DNA of 64,000 bases from Pseudo-nitzschia pungens. Taxonomy: Eukaryota > Bacillariophyta > Bacillariophyceae > Bacillariales > Bacillariaceae. The notes under the pieces were generated by a model. It worked only from the letters and a program-made list of their open reading frames with translations, was not told where the DNA came from and searched no databases. Where the stretch lies: the NCBI GenBank assembly GCA_037355855.1, contig CM074764.1, positions 2,108,001 through 2,172,000 of the forward strand. The letters are read 5' to 3'. The position numbers were made by a program, and so were the translations under genes. This document shows, piece after piece, positions 1 through 11,610 of this stretch (the stretch's first letter is position 1; each line of letters starts with the position of its first letter).

Positions 1-187
1 TGTCTGGGGCAATTAGAACACCACCGCAACACTCAAATCTGACGAAGTAGGGGAATTCGCCAGGAAGGGATTCATCACCACCCACAATTTTGACACTGGG
101 TATGCTGGGACTAACAAAAGCTGGGAGAGTAGCAAGAGCAGCTATCGCCAGCACTGCTGAGATAGGCATGAAGATAAAATCGATCAT
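1..187 (-). CDS. Secreted trypsin-like serine protease (S1A), N-terminal part only
   Basis: Reading the minus strand from an ATG at 187 gives about 62 residues before the window edge. The first ~25 are a hydrophobic signal peptide rich in Ala, Leu and Ile. They are followed by IVGGDESLPGEFPYF, the N-terminal activation motif of chymotrypsin-fold S1A proteases, and then by CCGGVLIAP, the segment that precedes the catalytic His loop. The catalytic triad lies beyond the window and cannot be checked. From family knowledge the product would be a secreted or vacuolar endopeptidase made as a zymogen cleaved just before IVGG. Met7 is a possible alternative start, but the upstream ATG gives the better signal peptide. 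Confidence 0.85.
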   Translation of the reverse strand, partial: MIDFIFMPISAVLAIAALATLPAFVSPSIPSVKIVGGDESLPGEFPYFVRFECCGGVLIAPD

Positions 188-2372
188 TTTGATGATGATC
201 GTTGCGCTCCAATACTTGTGTTGTGACACCGCACCGTACGAAGATCGTTGGTAAATTATGAAGTCGATTGATGATTGTTTTGTCTATTCTGAGGAAAAAT
301 CAATCTCAAGAACGAGTTCAGATTTTATGAGAACTTTTGCATGATCTCGCAAGAGGATCTTCTTCGGTATCGCGTACTAACAGGGAATTCCAAGCAGCAT
401 TCCCAAATCCACGTAAAAATTAGTACAACATATAACCGATGAAAAATTACAACCTTTCTGAGTGGAATTCTGCGAAGAAGGAAAAAGGGCACGTGCATGT
501 GGACAGAAAGTTCTCACTACTTCAATGCAGTCATTTCAATAACGAGTATCGTAAGCAATCGAATTTCGATTCAGATTTGTTGATACTTCTTTTACAGTTA
601 CACACACTGGTATGTCCTACTCGTTTGTTACTGTGTTGATTGATTGATGTCATACTTTAGTGAGCATATTCGTTCCTATTCCACGTCTGGAAGAAAGTTC
701 TGATTTCGTTCGCGTCTCATATGACGCTTCATTTTATCACGCGCCAGAAAATGCAATTGGAAAGATATTTTTCCCCACGTCTCCGCAAGCTACTTAGAAA
801 AATTGTCAAAACCGCAAGCGGGACACAAAGATTGGTCATCATTTTACACGAGTGGCATATGTCGGCATTCGTTGATTTAGGCGCCCCAATGATACTTTTT
901 CCTTTTGATGTTACGGGAATTTGGAGGTTGTTGGGGTGCACCGGGGATTTTGTGATGCCCGCATCTCAAAGATTATTCCACGAGAAAGAGGACAGGTGGA
1001 AGTTATTTCTGGGGGAATTTTTTTCTTGCGGGAAGCTTCCCCGAGGGAGAGGAATTTTAGACAATTGAATGACGTTTTTGCATTATCATTATTATTTTCA
1101 TTCCGTATAGCTCGCCTTTTTTTTGGACATTTTCAATTGACCCCCGCCAACAGGATGTGCAGAGATTCGATGGTTCAGTGGTTTCGTGCGATACATATTT
1201 TTTGATTGCCCCGTTGATTGAGACGAGAGGCAATATCTAGCTAGTACTGGAACATTTCCAATCCAATTGTTGACAAAATTTTCCTTTTTGGATCGGGATA
1301 TCATTCCTTTGATGCGGGCTATATATTACCTAGTCGATCATAATATTGCCTCCGAAGGCTAATACATTTTCGTCATCTTTGTGATAGGCCTATCAGTAGT
1401 ACGTGGAATATTCCCAAGGAAAATTTTGCCTGAGCCCTTTTTCCTGCGGGAGGTTTTCTGGGGGAAGATTATTTCTCCTTCCCCCACTCCGCATGTCTAC
1501 CTATTATTTCAATTTGGTTTTTTGATGAGAATTTTCCAGGCGCCCGTCGAATTTTAAGTAAGGTTAACCTACCTTACCGGTAGAACCTGTCGGCGGGAAA
1601 GTTGTTGCGCAATCGCAACAACCTCCTTGTTCTATTGTACGAAGTACAGTACTATCGTATGCCATTGTTCAGTTTCACAATGACATTCTTGTTCTCTTTT
1701 TTCTTCCCTTGACGAGTAAGATGGTCAACACAGTAATGATTGATTCCGAGGCATGTCGAAGAAGACGCTTAGAAACTCTACAAGTTTCTACGGGTGAGTC
1801 ATTCCTAATGGTAGCACAAGAATCACCCCGGACCTGTCTGACCTTCCAAAAATAATACCGTAGTACTACTACTTCGTACTACCTACAGTAATCGTACGAG
1901 TACGTACGAGTACCATTTACCGGTATGTGTAATCTTACTGTACTTCTTAACGAGTAAGTTAACCTTACCTTACGAAGGAACTTACGAAGTAAAATCGTAA
2001 GCCTTAATTAACTTACTTGCAACGATTTTAAGATTTTACTTCTATGCTTTTTCTGCTATCGCTCGTCTTGCATCGTCTCAGCACTTCGTAATTCGAAGCA
2101 TTCGAAGTACGGTACGTTACGAGTAAGGTCTTACGTCGTAACCTTACTACCGTACTAGAAGTAAATAACAAGAGTACCGTAATACTCGTAGTAAGGTTGT
2201 TTGTAGGCTCTTTCACATCGTCCATCCCATCCGTGATCCCTGATCCATGGGTGATCGAAGTAGTAAGTTGGTACTACAAAATTCTCATCAGCTGTCCCCC
2301 GGTTCTACGGTAAATCCTTACGTCCCCGACTAAGTTACTAATTTTGTTAATTAAAAAGTAACTGTCGAGTTG
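188..2372. other. Intergenic, no supported gene
   Basis: This stretch lies upstream of the protease and up to the gypsy target duplication. Short open frames (for example near 721-1068) have no recognisable motif or start context. The part from about 1560 to 2300 is full of short TACG/GTAC and TTACG words with local inverted repeats around 1950-2030, as in simple-sequence-rich intergenic DNA. I see nothing I can call. Confidence 0.5.
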
Positions 2373-2377
2373 CTCGC

Positions 2378-2723
2378 TGTCATATCTCTGGAAACCAGAG
2401 GTCGACCGAATATAAAAATAAAGTGATTGATAATCTTGTAAAAAGAAATTATGATAAGAATTATGATTTTGGAAACTAAGATAAAAATGAATGTTCTCTC
2501 GTACAACGTCGTGTTGTTTATCTTGATAAAGAGCAAACAGACATAGAGAAGCTTTTGCAATATATATATTGCAATATATATATTGTCATATATATGAAAA
2601 GGTCATAAGAACCTGAGTCACGGTCATAGGTCATTTGGTCATAGGACTTGAATAGAAACAGGGTTTGTTTCTTAATACATAAATAGATTGTTTCTTGTTG
2701 TCGTAGTTTCGGGATATACGACA
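2378..2723 (-). repeat. 3' LTR of gypsy element 1
   Basis: This 346-bp repeat is downstream of the minus-strand polyprotein. It is bounded by TG...CA and contains a TATATATTGCAATATATATATTG-like AT palindrome near 2563-2585. By eye it matches 7827-8172 without differences. CTCGC lies immediately outside it at 2373-2377. Confidence 0.95.
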
Positions 2724-2740
2724 TTATCTTTCTTCTCGAG
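2724..2740 (-). other. Polypurine tract of gypsy element 1
   Basis: On the minus strand these bases read CTCGAGAAGAAAGATAA, directly abutting the 3' LTR. A purine run in this position is the plus-strand priming site of LTR retrotransposons. Confidence 0.7.
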
Positions 2741-2789
2741 ATAGATCTGGTTGAGGTTGGAAAAGATCTTGTTGAACTTGGAAAGAATC

Positions 2790-5700
2790 TCATGGGGAAT
2801 AATAAGGCTTGATACGTCTGAGATTAATCCGTTCAATGATATGCTCATTGCGAAGGAAAGATACAGTACCATTGGTGTGGATTTGAGTGATGGTAAATGG
2901 GCCAATTGCTCTGGAACCAAGCGCATCAGTCTTGTAGTTGAAGATCATGATCTGATCACCAATGTTGTAGTCATGGTGTTTACGACGCTTGTTTTCTCTG
3001 AGAGCATTCTGATCAATAACAGATTGGCGTTTGGATCTGAGGAGTTTGATATCAGTGATGATAGGAATTGGAAGGAACATATCACGATGGAAGGCAATAG
3101 CTCCAGGTGAAACACCAAATGTTTTATGCACAGTGCATCTGACAGCAAATTGAGCAGAGGCAAAAACATTGTCAATGAGGTCAATAGCTTGTTGCAAATC
3201 CTGAGGAGGATTAGCATGAAGTTCAGTGCGCATGGCAGATTTCATAGTATCATGCACACGTTCCAAAACAGCATTGGCTTGAGGATTCTTGACTGTGGTG
3301 GGAACAGGTTTGATGTCAAGATTAATGAGGTGAGATTGAAAATCAACATTGAGGTATTCAGAACCTTGATCAAAGATGCATCTGCTGGGTTTTGGATAGC
3401 GAGAAAGCCATGCATCGTTTAATGCATAGATGGACATTTTACCAGAGGGATTGGTTTGAGGAGCACGTTTGATTTCAAGAAGATTGGTGCACATATCCAT
3501 GATGGTGAAACCATTAAATTCAACATTACCAATATTTGGGATATTGACATTCCAGGGACCAATGGTGTCAATGGCAATGGTTTCCCAAGGGATGGAGAGT
3601 TCTTCGCGAGTTGCAAGATGGCCATAAGAAATGTGAGTGTTCTTGTGGCGTTGACAGGAATCACAGGTTTTACAGTATGCTGCAACAGCATCCTTAAGAC
3701 CCGGAGAATAAATAAGCATGGAGATGGTTCTGGTCAAACGTTCTGTGCCTGCATGACCAAGAACATGGTGATACCAATTGATGGTGTTTTGAACAAGGGA
3801 TTCGGGAAGAACAATCTTGGTTTGGTTGTTTTTGGTGTAGACCTTGAGTTCAGTGCCAGCGAAATCTTTGGTGGAATAATGCTTGGTGTTTTGAATGGTT
3901 GGATCTGCTGCTTGGGCTTTAGCAAGATCCTCAAAACGAAGGGGATATGCAGGAAGATCTGCAGGGTAATTGATAAAAAGATCAGCAATGGAAAGATCAG
4001 AAGTGTCAACCTTGGAGATTGGCTGAATGTTTGGATCTTTGGAATCTTTGGAATCTTGGGAAGGAGAAACAGAAGGCAAACCCTGCTCCTCCTCCAAGGG
4101 AAGGCGCGAGAGGGCATCAGCCAGGATGTTGTCTTTGCCTTGGATGTATTTGAAAACAGGACTGAAATCTTCAAGGAGCATGCGCCAGGTCATAATCCGG
4201 GAGGATTGGAGGTTTTGGCGTGTGAGATTTTCATGATCAGTGTACACAATGATGACTGCACCCCAAAGAATTGGCCGATATTCTTTGAAGACTTCCACAA
4301 TACAGAGCATTTCCTTGTCAATGGTGGGATATTTGAGTTGGGTGGAAGTGAGCTTGCGCGAGAAGCAAGCAACAATTTTGCCATTTTGAATAATGACAGC
4401 ACCAAGCTGATAATCGGAGGCATCAGTGTAGACATCATAAGGGAGATTGGGATCAGGATAGGTGAGAAGAATTTCCTCAGCAATCATGGTTTTGGCAGCT
4501 TTGAAGGCAGCCAAAAGTTCTGGAGTTTGTTGAAGTTTACCACGAGCCTTGCCAGATAAGGCAGTGAGAGGAGCCAAAATTTCAGCGCGCTTGCGCCAAT
4601 GAGCCCGATAGAAATTAATCATGCCAATAAAGGATCGAAGGTCAGTGATAGTTGCAGGGAAAGCAAGCTTCAGGATTGGTTCAATCTTATTAGGGTTTGG
4701 AAGGATGCCAGTGGTGGTGATGATGTGACCAAGCCATGGTGCTCGTTGTTGGAACCAATGGCATTTTGCAGGTTTAACAGAAAAGTTGTTGGCTTGTAGG
4801 ATGGACAAAACAGTGGAGACAGTTTTGCAATGAGAGTTGAAGTCAGGTGAGAAAATTCCAATGTCATCAATATAGACTTCGACATCATTGAGATTGACAA
4901 ACAGGGATTCCATACAGCCTTGTGCCCAACTTGGAGAGTTGAGGAATCCCATTGGAAGTCTGAGCAATCTAAATTTACCAAAGGGAGTAACAAGCACACA
5001 GAGCCAAGTAGAGGGCTCATCCAACTTGAAGGTATGGAATTGCATGCTGACGTCAATAAGGGTCACATATTTGAACCCACGCCGGCGATGGAAGATATCT
5101 TGGATCTTGGGCAAAGGATAGTGGAGCTTTTTGGTGACTTTGTTAAGCTCTCGAAAATCAGAAATGATTCTGCAGGAACCATCCGGTTTGGGGACAACAA
5201 ATGTGGGCATACCCCATTCAGTTGCATAGCATCTTTCAAGAATGCCAAGTTTTACCTGTCGAAGGAGTTCAGTTTTAACAGCGTCCTGTTGGTGGATAGG
5301 AATGCTGTAGGGCTGCTTGATATGATATGGTTTTGCACCCGGTTGGAGTTCAATGTGGAATTCCTTGTGGGGGAAAATTCCAAGTTCTTTATGAGAGAGA
5401 CCTTCAAACAGAGGATGGTGTTTGGAGAGAATCTGAAGCAACTGGGATTGTTGGTCAGCGGAAAGATGGGTTTGGTTGGAAACCAGTTCTTGCAAATCAG
5501 TTTTCTCATATTTGGTTGCACTATCAACGTAGGATTGAGAGGTTTGCGCGATGTAGGCTTCAGCAATGGAGTAGGGTTCATTGCTGATAATCTTCTGAAC
5601 CAAGGTTTGATTGGTGAAGTAGGATCTTGGGTGGAAGGGCATATCCTTATCAAACCAAGAAACAAGGGAGGCTTCAAAATCCATTTTGATGGCAAGCTTC

Positions 5701-7427
5701 TTCATAGTGGCACGTCCGATGATCAAATCATAATACATGTTGTTAACCACAAAGCAAGTCAAATGTTTGACGCGCCTGGAATAAGAGAGTTCTGGAAACA
5801 TAATGTCAGTAAGATAAACATATTCAGCGCATTTAAACTTGCCATTGGGAGTATCCAATCCAATTGGAGATTCAAGAACATGGATGGGAATGTTTGAGGG
5901 GATCTGCTTTTTGGAGATTAATTCAAATGTGGAGCCACTATCAAAGAGGGTCTTGAAATAAAATTTGCCGGAGATATCGTTGATGGATTTGCATGTAGTC
6001 AATGTAGTGGGAGCCAAATCAGTGCAAGGTTTGGAAATCAGTGGTTCAAATGGTTCAGGATTTGGATTTGGTGGTGGAGCCGGAGATAAAACAATGGAAG
6101 GATCATAAGGATCAGCTGAGACGTTGAACACTTCAGCAAGAGGTAAATCATCAGCAGTGGATGGTGTAATTGGAAAGCGTTGGAGGTCCTGATGATAATA
6201 GGCTTCATCAATTTCAGCGTTGACATGAAAGAGGTCAACCCAAATGTCTTCAGGTGGAGAAATAAAGGTGCAAACATGTCCATCACCAGGAGGTGGAGTA
6301 TTTGGAACAGTCACTGAAGAAGGGCGAGAGTTGTTTGAAGAGCCTGTTGCTGCGTTTGCATCAGCTGAAGACCGATTGTTGTTGTTGTTGTTGGAAGGAC
6401 CACGACGCTTGCCATTAGGATTGTCAATATTTTTGAAACATTGACCCCAAGTATGGTTGCTACCAGGATGAATAGGACATGGGTCTGTATCCTTGATTCT
6501 GTTGTTAGAGTTGGCGGCAGAATTCTGTGAGGAATTGTTGTTGTTGGAACGTCGAGCATTGTTGTTGTTATTGTTGTTGTTGCCAGAACGACGGTTGTTG
6601 TTGTTCCGATTTTTACCAGTCTGTCTGTTGGAGGACTTGTTGGAATTGGAATTGTTACTGTTGTTGTTGGTGTTTTTGTTGTTGTTTTTACGATTGGCTT
6701 TGGTACAGTAACGTTCCATTCTGGTAATAATCTCAGTAAGGGTGTCATCGTGTGGAGAATGGATGTCTTCATATGAGTCTCTCCAATCAGAAGGCATAGA
6801 GTCGTAGATAAGATCTTTGAAATCTTCTGGAGGGATGATTGCATCAGCAGCAGCAACTGGAGCGCCAGGCAACAAAGGAAGGATAACATTGTTGTGATAT
6901 GAAACCATTGAAACAAAGCTGGAGACGCTCATGGAAGTTGTCTTCTTAATCTGAAACAGGAATCGTTTGTGGTTACGGTATACGTCATCGTTGTTGGAGA
7001 ACTTGAACCGAATGAAGGCGCGAAGGTCTTGTTCAAAGTGAGGAACAGTATGGGTATGTCCAAGGATGTTGGTATTCCACCAGGTCTTATCAGAATAGTC
7101 CCTTAAAATATCTGGGAACTTGGAGTACAACCTGGGACCTGTAGTCCAACTGAGGGAAGAACGTGCTTCAGAGAATTCATGGATAGAGTGAAGTGTCTGT
7201 AAGAGGGTTGAAGTTGAAGTAATATAGGTGACTTTCACCTTAGTTGTTTCAGTTTCATTCTCATTGGTAATCACACGTTTATACTCAGCCTTTTCAAGTT
7301 CATCTAATTCGAAGTCGAACTTAAACGGAAGAGGTGTAACAGAAGACATGGTACTTGCTGGGTATTGCTGGATACTTGGTAGGTATATATGGAAGAGGTA
7401 TTGATGGATACCTAAAACAACTTGCAC
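2790..7427 (-). CDS. Ty3/gypsy Gag-Pol polyprotein
   Basis: This is a single 1545-residue frame with no stop. Residues about 1-230 are Gag-like. An Asn/Ser-rich linker (245-360) holds a zinc-knuckle-like CPIHPGSNHTWGQC at 317-330. The aspartic protease motif DSGS is at ~496. RT shows the FRELN motif (~758), the first Asp in LIDVSMQF (~792) and YIDD (852-855). RNase H starts at YTDAS (~1000). Integrase has an HHCC zinc finger (H1220 to C1258) and the DDE residues D1287 (AIDTIGPW), D1353 (FDQGSEY) and E1389 (NAVLERVH). All catalytic residues are present. Met27 (codon at 7349) is an alternative and perhaps better start. Fused gag and pol with no frameshift is a common arrangement in this superfamily. 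Confidence 0.95.
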   Translation of the reverse strand: MQVVLGIHQYLFHIYLPSIQQYPASTMSSVTPLPFKFDFELDELEKAEYKRVITNENETETTKVKVTYITSTSTLLQTLHSIHEFSEARSSLSWTTGPRLYSKFPDILRDYSDKTWWNTNILGHTHTVPHFEQDLRAFIRFKFSNNDDVYRNHKRFLFQIKKTTSMSVSSFVSMVSYHNNVILPLLPGAPVAAADAIIPPEDFKDLIYDSMPSDWRDSYEDIHSPHDDTLTEIITRMERYCTKANRKNNNKNTNNNSNNSNSNKSSNRQTGKNRNNNNRRSGNNNNNNNNARRSNNNNSSQNSAANSNNRIKDTDPCPIHPGSNHTWGQCFKNIDNPNGKRRGPSNNNNNNRSSADANAATGSSNNSRPSSVTVPNTPPPGDGHVCTFISPPEDIWVDLFHVNAEIDEAYYHQDLQRFPITPSTADDLPLAEVFNVSADPYDPSIVLSPAPPPNPNPEPFEPLISKPCTDLAPTTLTTCKSINDISGKFYFKTLFDSGSTFELISKKQIPSNIPIHVLESPIGLDTPNGKFKCAEYVYLTDIMFPELSYSRRVKHLTCFVVNNMYYDLIIGRATMKKLAIKMDFEASLVSWFDKDMPFHPRSYFTNQTLVQKIISNEPYSIAEAYIAQTSQSYVDSATKYEKTDLQELVSNQTHLSADQQSQLLQILSKHHPLFEGLSHKELGIFPHKEFHIELQPGAKPYHIKQPYSIPIHQQDAVKTELLRQVKLGILERCYATEWGMPTFVVPKPDGSCRIISDFRELNKVTKKLHYPLPKIQDIFHRRRGFKYVTLIDVSMQFHTFKLDEPSTWLCVLVTPFGKFRLLRLPMGFLNSPSWAQGCMESLFVNLNDVEVYIDDIGIFSPDFNSHCKTVSTVLSILQANNFSVKPAKCHWFQQRAPWLGHIITTTGILPNPNKIEPILKLAFPATITDLRSFIGMINFYRAHWRKRAEILAPLTALSGKARGKLQQTPELLAAFKAAKTMIAEEILLTYPDPNLPYDVYTDASDYQLGAVIIQNGKIVACFSRKLTSTQLKYPTIDKEMLCIVEVFKEYRPILWGAVIIVYTDHENLTRQNLQSSRIMTWRMLLEDFSPVFKYIQGKDNILADALSRLPLEEEQGLPSVSPSQDSKDSKDPNIQPISKVDTSDLSIADLFINYPADLPAYPLRFEDLAKAQAADPTIQNTKHYSTKDFAGTELKVYTKNNQTKIVLPESLVQNTINWYHHVLGHAGTERLTRTISMLIYSPGLKDAVAAYCKTCDSCQRHKNTHISYGHLATREELSIPWETIAIDTIGPWNVNIPNIGNVEFNGFTIMDMCTNLLEIKRAPQTNPSGKMSIYALNDAWLSRYPKPSRCIFDQGSEYLNVDFQSHLINLDIKPVPTTVKNPQANAVLERVHDTMKSAMRTELHANPPQDLQQAIDLIDNVFASAQFAVRCTVHKTFGVSPGAIAFHRDMFLPIPIITDIKLLRSKRQSVIDQNALRENKRRKHHDYNIGDQIMIFNYKTDALGSRAIGPFTITQIHTNGTVSFLRNEHIIERINLRRIKPYYSP

Positions 7428-7826
7428 TTAAGGGAAATAGGTGGCAAGTATCTTCGGAGAACCTTAAGTTTGCTTAAGTATAAAAAATAAACTTGAAAAT
7501 AAATGTTGAAGGTATGTAGGTAGGTATGACCAAAGGTATGAAGGTCCGAAGGTATGAGTGGCCGAAGGTATGAAGGGCCGAAGGTATGTAGGTAGGTGTT
7601 GAGTACCGTACCGGTTGAAGGTATGATGTTGGGTTAGCCTTAACCTTGGAAGGTATGGTATGGTATGGTACGTAGTGAAGTACTGTAGCCGTACTGATGA
7701 AAGGCTTTGAGTAGTATGATGGTAGGATACCACTGAAATAATATCCGGATTAAAGATGGGTTAAGGAATATAATCAATTCAAAGAATTGACAATGGTGGT
7801 GGTCGTGTAATCGACTGTAATTACAA
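7428..7826 (-). other. Untranslated leader of gypsy element 1
   Basis: This is the internal region between the 5' LTR and the Gag start. It contains a short degenerate tandem array of GGTATGAAGG/CCGAAGGTATG words (7510-7600). No tRNA-type primer site beginning TGG is adjacent to the LTR. Instead the palindrome GTAATTAC (7817-7824) sits 2 nt inside it. Confidence 0.6.
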
Positions 7827-8172
7827 TGTCATATCTCTGGAAACCAGAGGTCGACCGAATATAAAAATAAAGTGATTGATAATCTTGTAAAAAGAAATTA
7901 TGATAAGAATTATGATTTTGGAAACTAAGATAAAAATGAATGTTCTCTCGTACAACGTCGTGTTGTTTATCTTGATAAAGAGCAAACAGACATAGAGAAG
8001 CTTTTGCAATATATATATTGCAATATATATATTGTCATATATATGAAAAGGTCATAAGAACCTGAGTCACGGTCATAGGTCATTTGGTCATAGGACTTGA
8101 ATAGAAACAGGGTTTGTTTCTTAATACATAAATAGATTGTTTCTTGTTGTCGTAGTTTCGGGATATACGACA
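7827..8172 (-). repeat. 5' LTR of gypsy element 1
   Basis: This LTR is upstream of the minus-strand gag start and would carry the promoter. It shows the same 346 bases as 2378-2723. The target duplication CTCGC follows at 8173-8177. Confidence 0.95.
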
Positions 8173-8323
8173 CTCGCGCGCGGTGTGAAATCTCCTGTAA
8201 CCTGGGTAAGCCTTACTATTTCCTGTGTAATCACCCACCCTCTGCCATAACGGTAGAAAAACTATTGTGGTAGTAACTTACTGAATTTTTTTAAAAAAAT
8301 TCTAATTTCCCGGAATGGCCTAA

Positions 8324-8380
8324 ACCAAGCACCAAGAACCAAGCACCAAGAACCAAGCACCAAGCACCGAGCACCAAGCA
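8324..8380. repeat. ACCAAGC/ACCAAGAACC short tandem repeat
   Basis: Alternating ACCAAGC and ACCAAGAACC words form a ~57-bp purine/C-rich array upstream of the next gene. The rest of 8178-8802 is non-coding, or 5' leader of that gene. Confidence 0.8.
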
Positions 8381-8802
8381 AACGAAGCCCAGCCAACAAA
8401 CCATGGAAGGCCTCGGAGGACCCGTAAACCTGGAACGATATTCGACGGGTGGGATCGATCCCTCGCTCGAAGACTGTTGTCGCCGTGAGGTAAGGCACGA
8501 CTTGCGTCCGGACATCGACTGTGGATCTTTCTGTGTGTAACTATGGCGAAGCCGACCACTTTTCTCTTTCGTTGGAACCAAACGAAACGAAACCAAACCA
8601 AATCGAAACTATTGTTGTCATTCCACCAACACCAACACCAACACCACGCTTTGAATCGACTCGCACTTCGTCGCATTGGTTTCTTCGTTTTCCTTTTTGT
8701 TCCCAGGTAGTGAGCAATCGGAAGCACAATGCGCTCGCCACCACCCTCCGCCGACACGACGTGGCAGCTCTGGCGGAGCGGCGTCGTCGGCACCTGGTGA
8801 GA

Positions 8803-9960
8803 ATGCCCCGATCGAACGGAAACGGCCACGGCTACGACGAAGCCTGCCGTTGTTCCTGCGATCCCAACAGCGACGGGGGAGAGTACCGGGCCCTAATCGA
8901 GCTCAAGGAACGCAAACGCAAGGAAATCGAGGTCCTCGAACGGGAAAACGAACGACGGGAGCAATTGGCCCGGGAAGAGGCGGCGTACGAGCGAAAACAA
9001 GGGAACAGCGACAACGACAGTGACGACGACAGTGACGACAGTGACGACGAGTTTGACTATCTCCTCGACGAGCTCGACGACGAGTTCGGAGTCACCAAGG
9101 ACGAAACCGTCCGGCAGCTCGAGGAACAGCGGCGGGTCGAGCTGGAATACACCATGCTGATGCGCCAATTCGCCGGATACCACGGATACGGCGTCCACCG
9201 CCAGCTGCACCCGAACCGCGTCCTGAAACTCGCCGGTTTGGGACGGAACCCCTCCGAGTCCAAGTCCAAGCACGCCGCCCCGCCCCCACAGGCGGTGGTC
9301 CTGCACCTGGTCGATCCCGACTCGCTCTCGAGCGCCTCCCTCGACTATTACCTCGAGACCGAACTCGCTCCGAGGTCCGCCGGGACCATGTTTCTAAGGA
9401 GCGGGGGCCGGTCGGTCCTGCTGATGGACGAAGCGCTGGCCCGCAAGACGCTGCCGTCCTCCGTGGTGAATCCCGAGACCGACCTTCCGGCGCTGGTGGC
9501 GATTCGCGACGGGGCCGTCGTCGGCGCCCTCCCGAGGCTTTCGGGGCTGTGTTGCGGCAGAAACGACGGGGCCAGCGACAAAAGCAGCGAGATCGAGCCG
9601 TCTGCCGTCCGCCAGTGGCTGGACGTGGCGGGGGTGCTGCGGACGGATCCCCCCGTCGAAGAGGTTTGCCTGATCCGTCCCGAGGAGGAGGTCCACATGG
9701 AATTCATGCGGTCCAAGATGGGCGGAGGAAGAGAACAACCACTACGACAACACGAAGCAGCCGAAGAAGAGGACCACTACGACTGTGGCGTTGCGGGCTG
9801 CCGCAAGTCGTTCAAGCACGAGCACGTGGGCATCCAAACGAACCAGCAGAGCGGGCTGGTGGTCCGGGAAGAGCAAATACTGGGCGTGGGCGTGGGCGTG
9901 GGCGAAACCACAAGCGCTGCGGCAGAAAAAGCAGCCGCCAATGACGCCGAGGAGGAGTGA
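8803..9960 (+). CDS. Phosducin-like / TXNDC9-like thioredoxin-fold protein
   Basis: The 385-residue product starts at ATG 8803. The frame is open back to 8521, but that extension is low-complexity and leader-like. Residues 27-75 are a charged helical segment, followed by an Asp/Ser run (72-84). Residues 86-125 (LLDELDDEFGV, RQLEEQRR) resemble the helical head of the phosducin-like family. Residues 163-250 (QAVVLHLVDPD ... DLPALVAIRDGAVVGALPRLSG) follow the thioredoxin-like core of TXNDC9/PLP proteins, with no CxxC redox pair. From family knowledge such proteins are cofactors of the CCT chaperonin in tubulin and actin folding. The C-terminus has a CGVAGC-x8-HEH patch of unknown meaning and a Gly-Val repeat. 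Similarity is weak by eye, so the family call is tentative. Confidence 0.55.
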   Translation: MPRSNGNGHGYDEACRCSCDPNSDGGEYRALIELKERKRKEIEVLERENERREQLAREEAAYERKQGNSDNDSDDDSDDSDDEFDYLLDELDDEFGVTKDETVRQLEEQRRVELEYTMLMRQFAGYHGYGVHRQLHPNRVLKLAGLGRNPSESKSKHAAPPPQAVVLHLVDPDSLSSASLDYYLETELAPRSAGTMFLRSGGRSVLLMDEALARKTLPSSVVNPETDLPALVAIRDGAVVGALPRLSGLCCGRNDGASDKSSEIEPSAVRQWLDVAGVLRTDPPVEEVCLIRPEEEVHMEFMRSKMGGGREQPLRQHEAAEEEDHYDCGVAGCRKSFKHEHVGIQTNQQSGLVVREEQILGVGVGVGETTSAAAEKAAANDAEEE

Positions 9961-10708
9961 GAAGAAAAGGGTCCCGCGTGGCGAGGCGAGGCGAGGCGTT
10001 GTTAGATATGGTTGGATGCAATGCTCACGCAATGGAATGCAATGCAATGCAATGCAATCCGCGCGCACGTTGTTGGGGAGGAAACGGAACGGAACAAAAT
10101 TCAATGCAATGCATCGCATTGCACTGGTAAGGCATAGAGACCTCGTGGCTCTGGGGTTCGCTGAGCCAGGAAATAGAACACAGTTGTGTGGTATAAAATG
10201 ATATTAATAGTATCATACCGTATCCTCCAAATAATGAATAAACGAAGTATTCTAAAATAATGTTTGATAGAAGGAACGTATATTCAGTGCAACAAAATTG
10301 GCTTTTGTTTCTTCTAATAATAAGATCTACTCGTAGTTGCGAATGCTAGTTCCATATCGGCGCAGTTTCTGGAAATACTACGAGTAAGCTTAGGGAATAA
10401 TCGAAGTCCGCGACCATGCGCTGGTTCAAACTGCTCTTCAGTACGTGTCCGGTTTGAAACTGTCCAATTTACTCGTGCGTGTGTGTCCATGTCAACTCAA
10501 GGAAAAAACTTTCGACGGAATAATAGATTGAGTGATTCATTCCATGACTAGACGGGATGCTACAAATCCAAAATTAACTAGAAAGATCGAATCAACCAGG
10601 ACGGTCAATACATGTCGTCGTTGTGTCTATAATGTTTCGATTATCGATTAATTCCGTATTACACTACAAATTATCGAAAGAAAATCCACGAAAGACGAAG
10701 CTAGTTCC
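9961..10708. other. Intergenic with short tandem repeats
   Basis: This holds the 3' flanks of two converging genes. It contains GGCGA repeats (about 9978-9997) and an AATGC repeat (10034-10057), with AATGCAATGC again near 10102. No gene is seen. Confidence 0.6.

Positions 10709-11610
<902 letters not shown>

Larger units (their letters stand above)
2378..8172 (-). mobile_element. Intact Ty3/gypsy LTR retrotransposon
   Basis: Two apparently identical 346-bp direct repeats (2378-2723 and 7827-8172), starting TGTCATATC and ending ACGACA, bracket one 1545-codon Gag-Pol frame on the minus strand. The 5-bp target duplication CTCGC is present on both sides (2373-2377 and 8173-8177). Whole length is 5795 bp. 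Domain order is Gag, zinc knuckle, protease, RT, RNase H, integrase, which is the Ty3/gypsy order. Near-identical LTRs, an unbroken frame and a perfect target duplication point to a recent and possibly active insertion. Confidence 0.96.

Noticed and set aside
721..1304. Overlapping short ORFs on both strands
   Set aside because: No motif, no codon pattern and no consistent strand.
8521..8802. Upstream extension of the TXNDC9-like frame to ATG 8521
   Set aside because: Low-complexity and Thr/Pro-rich with no family similarity; ATG 8803 starts the conserved charged region.
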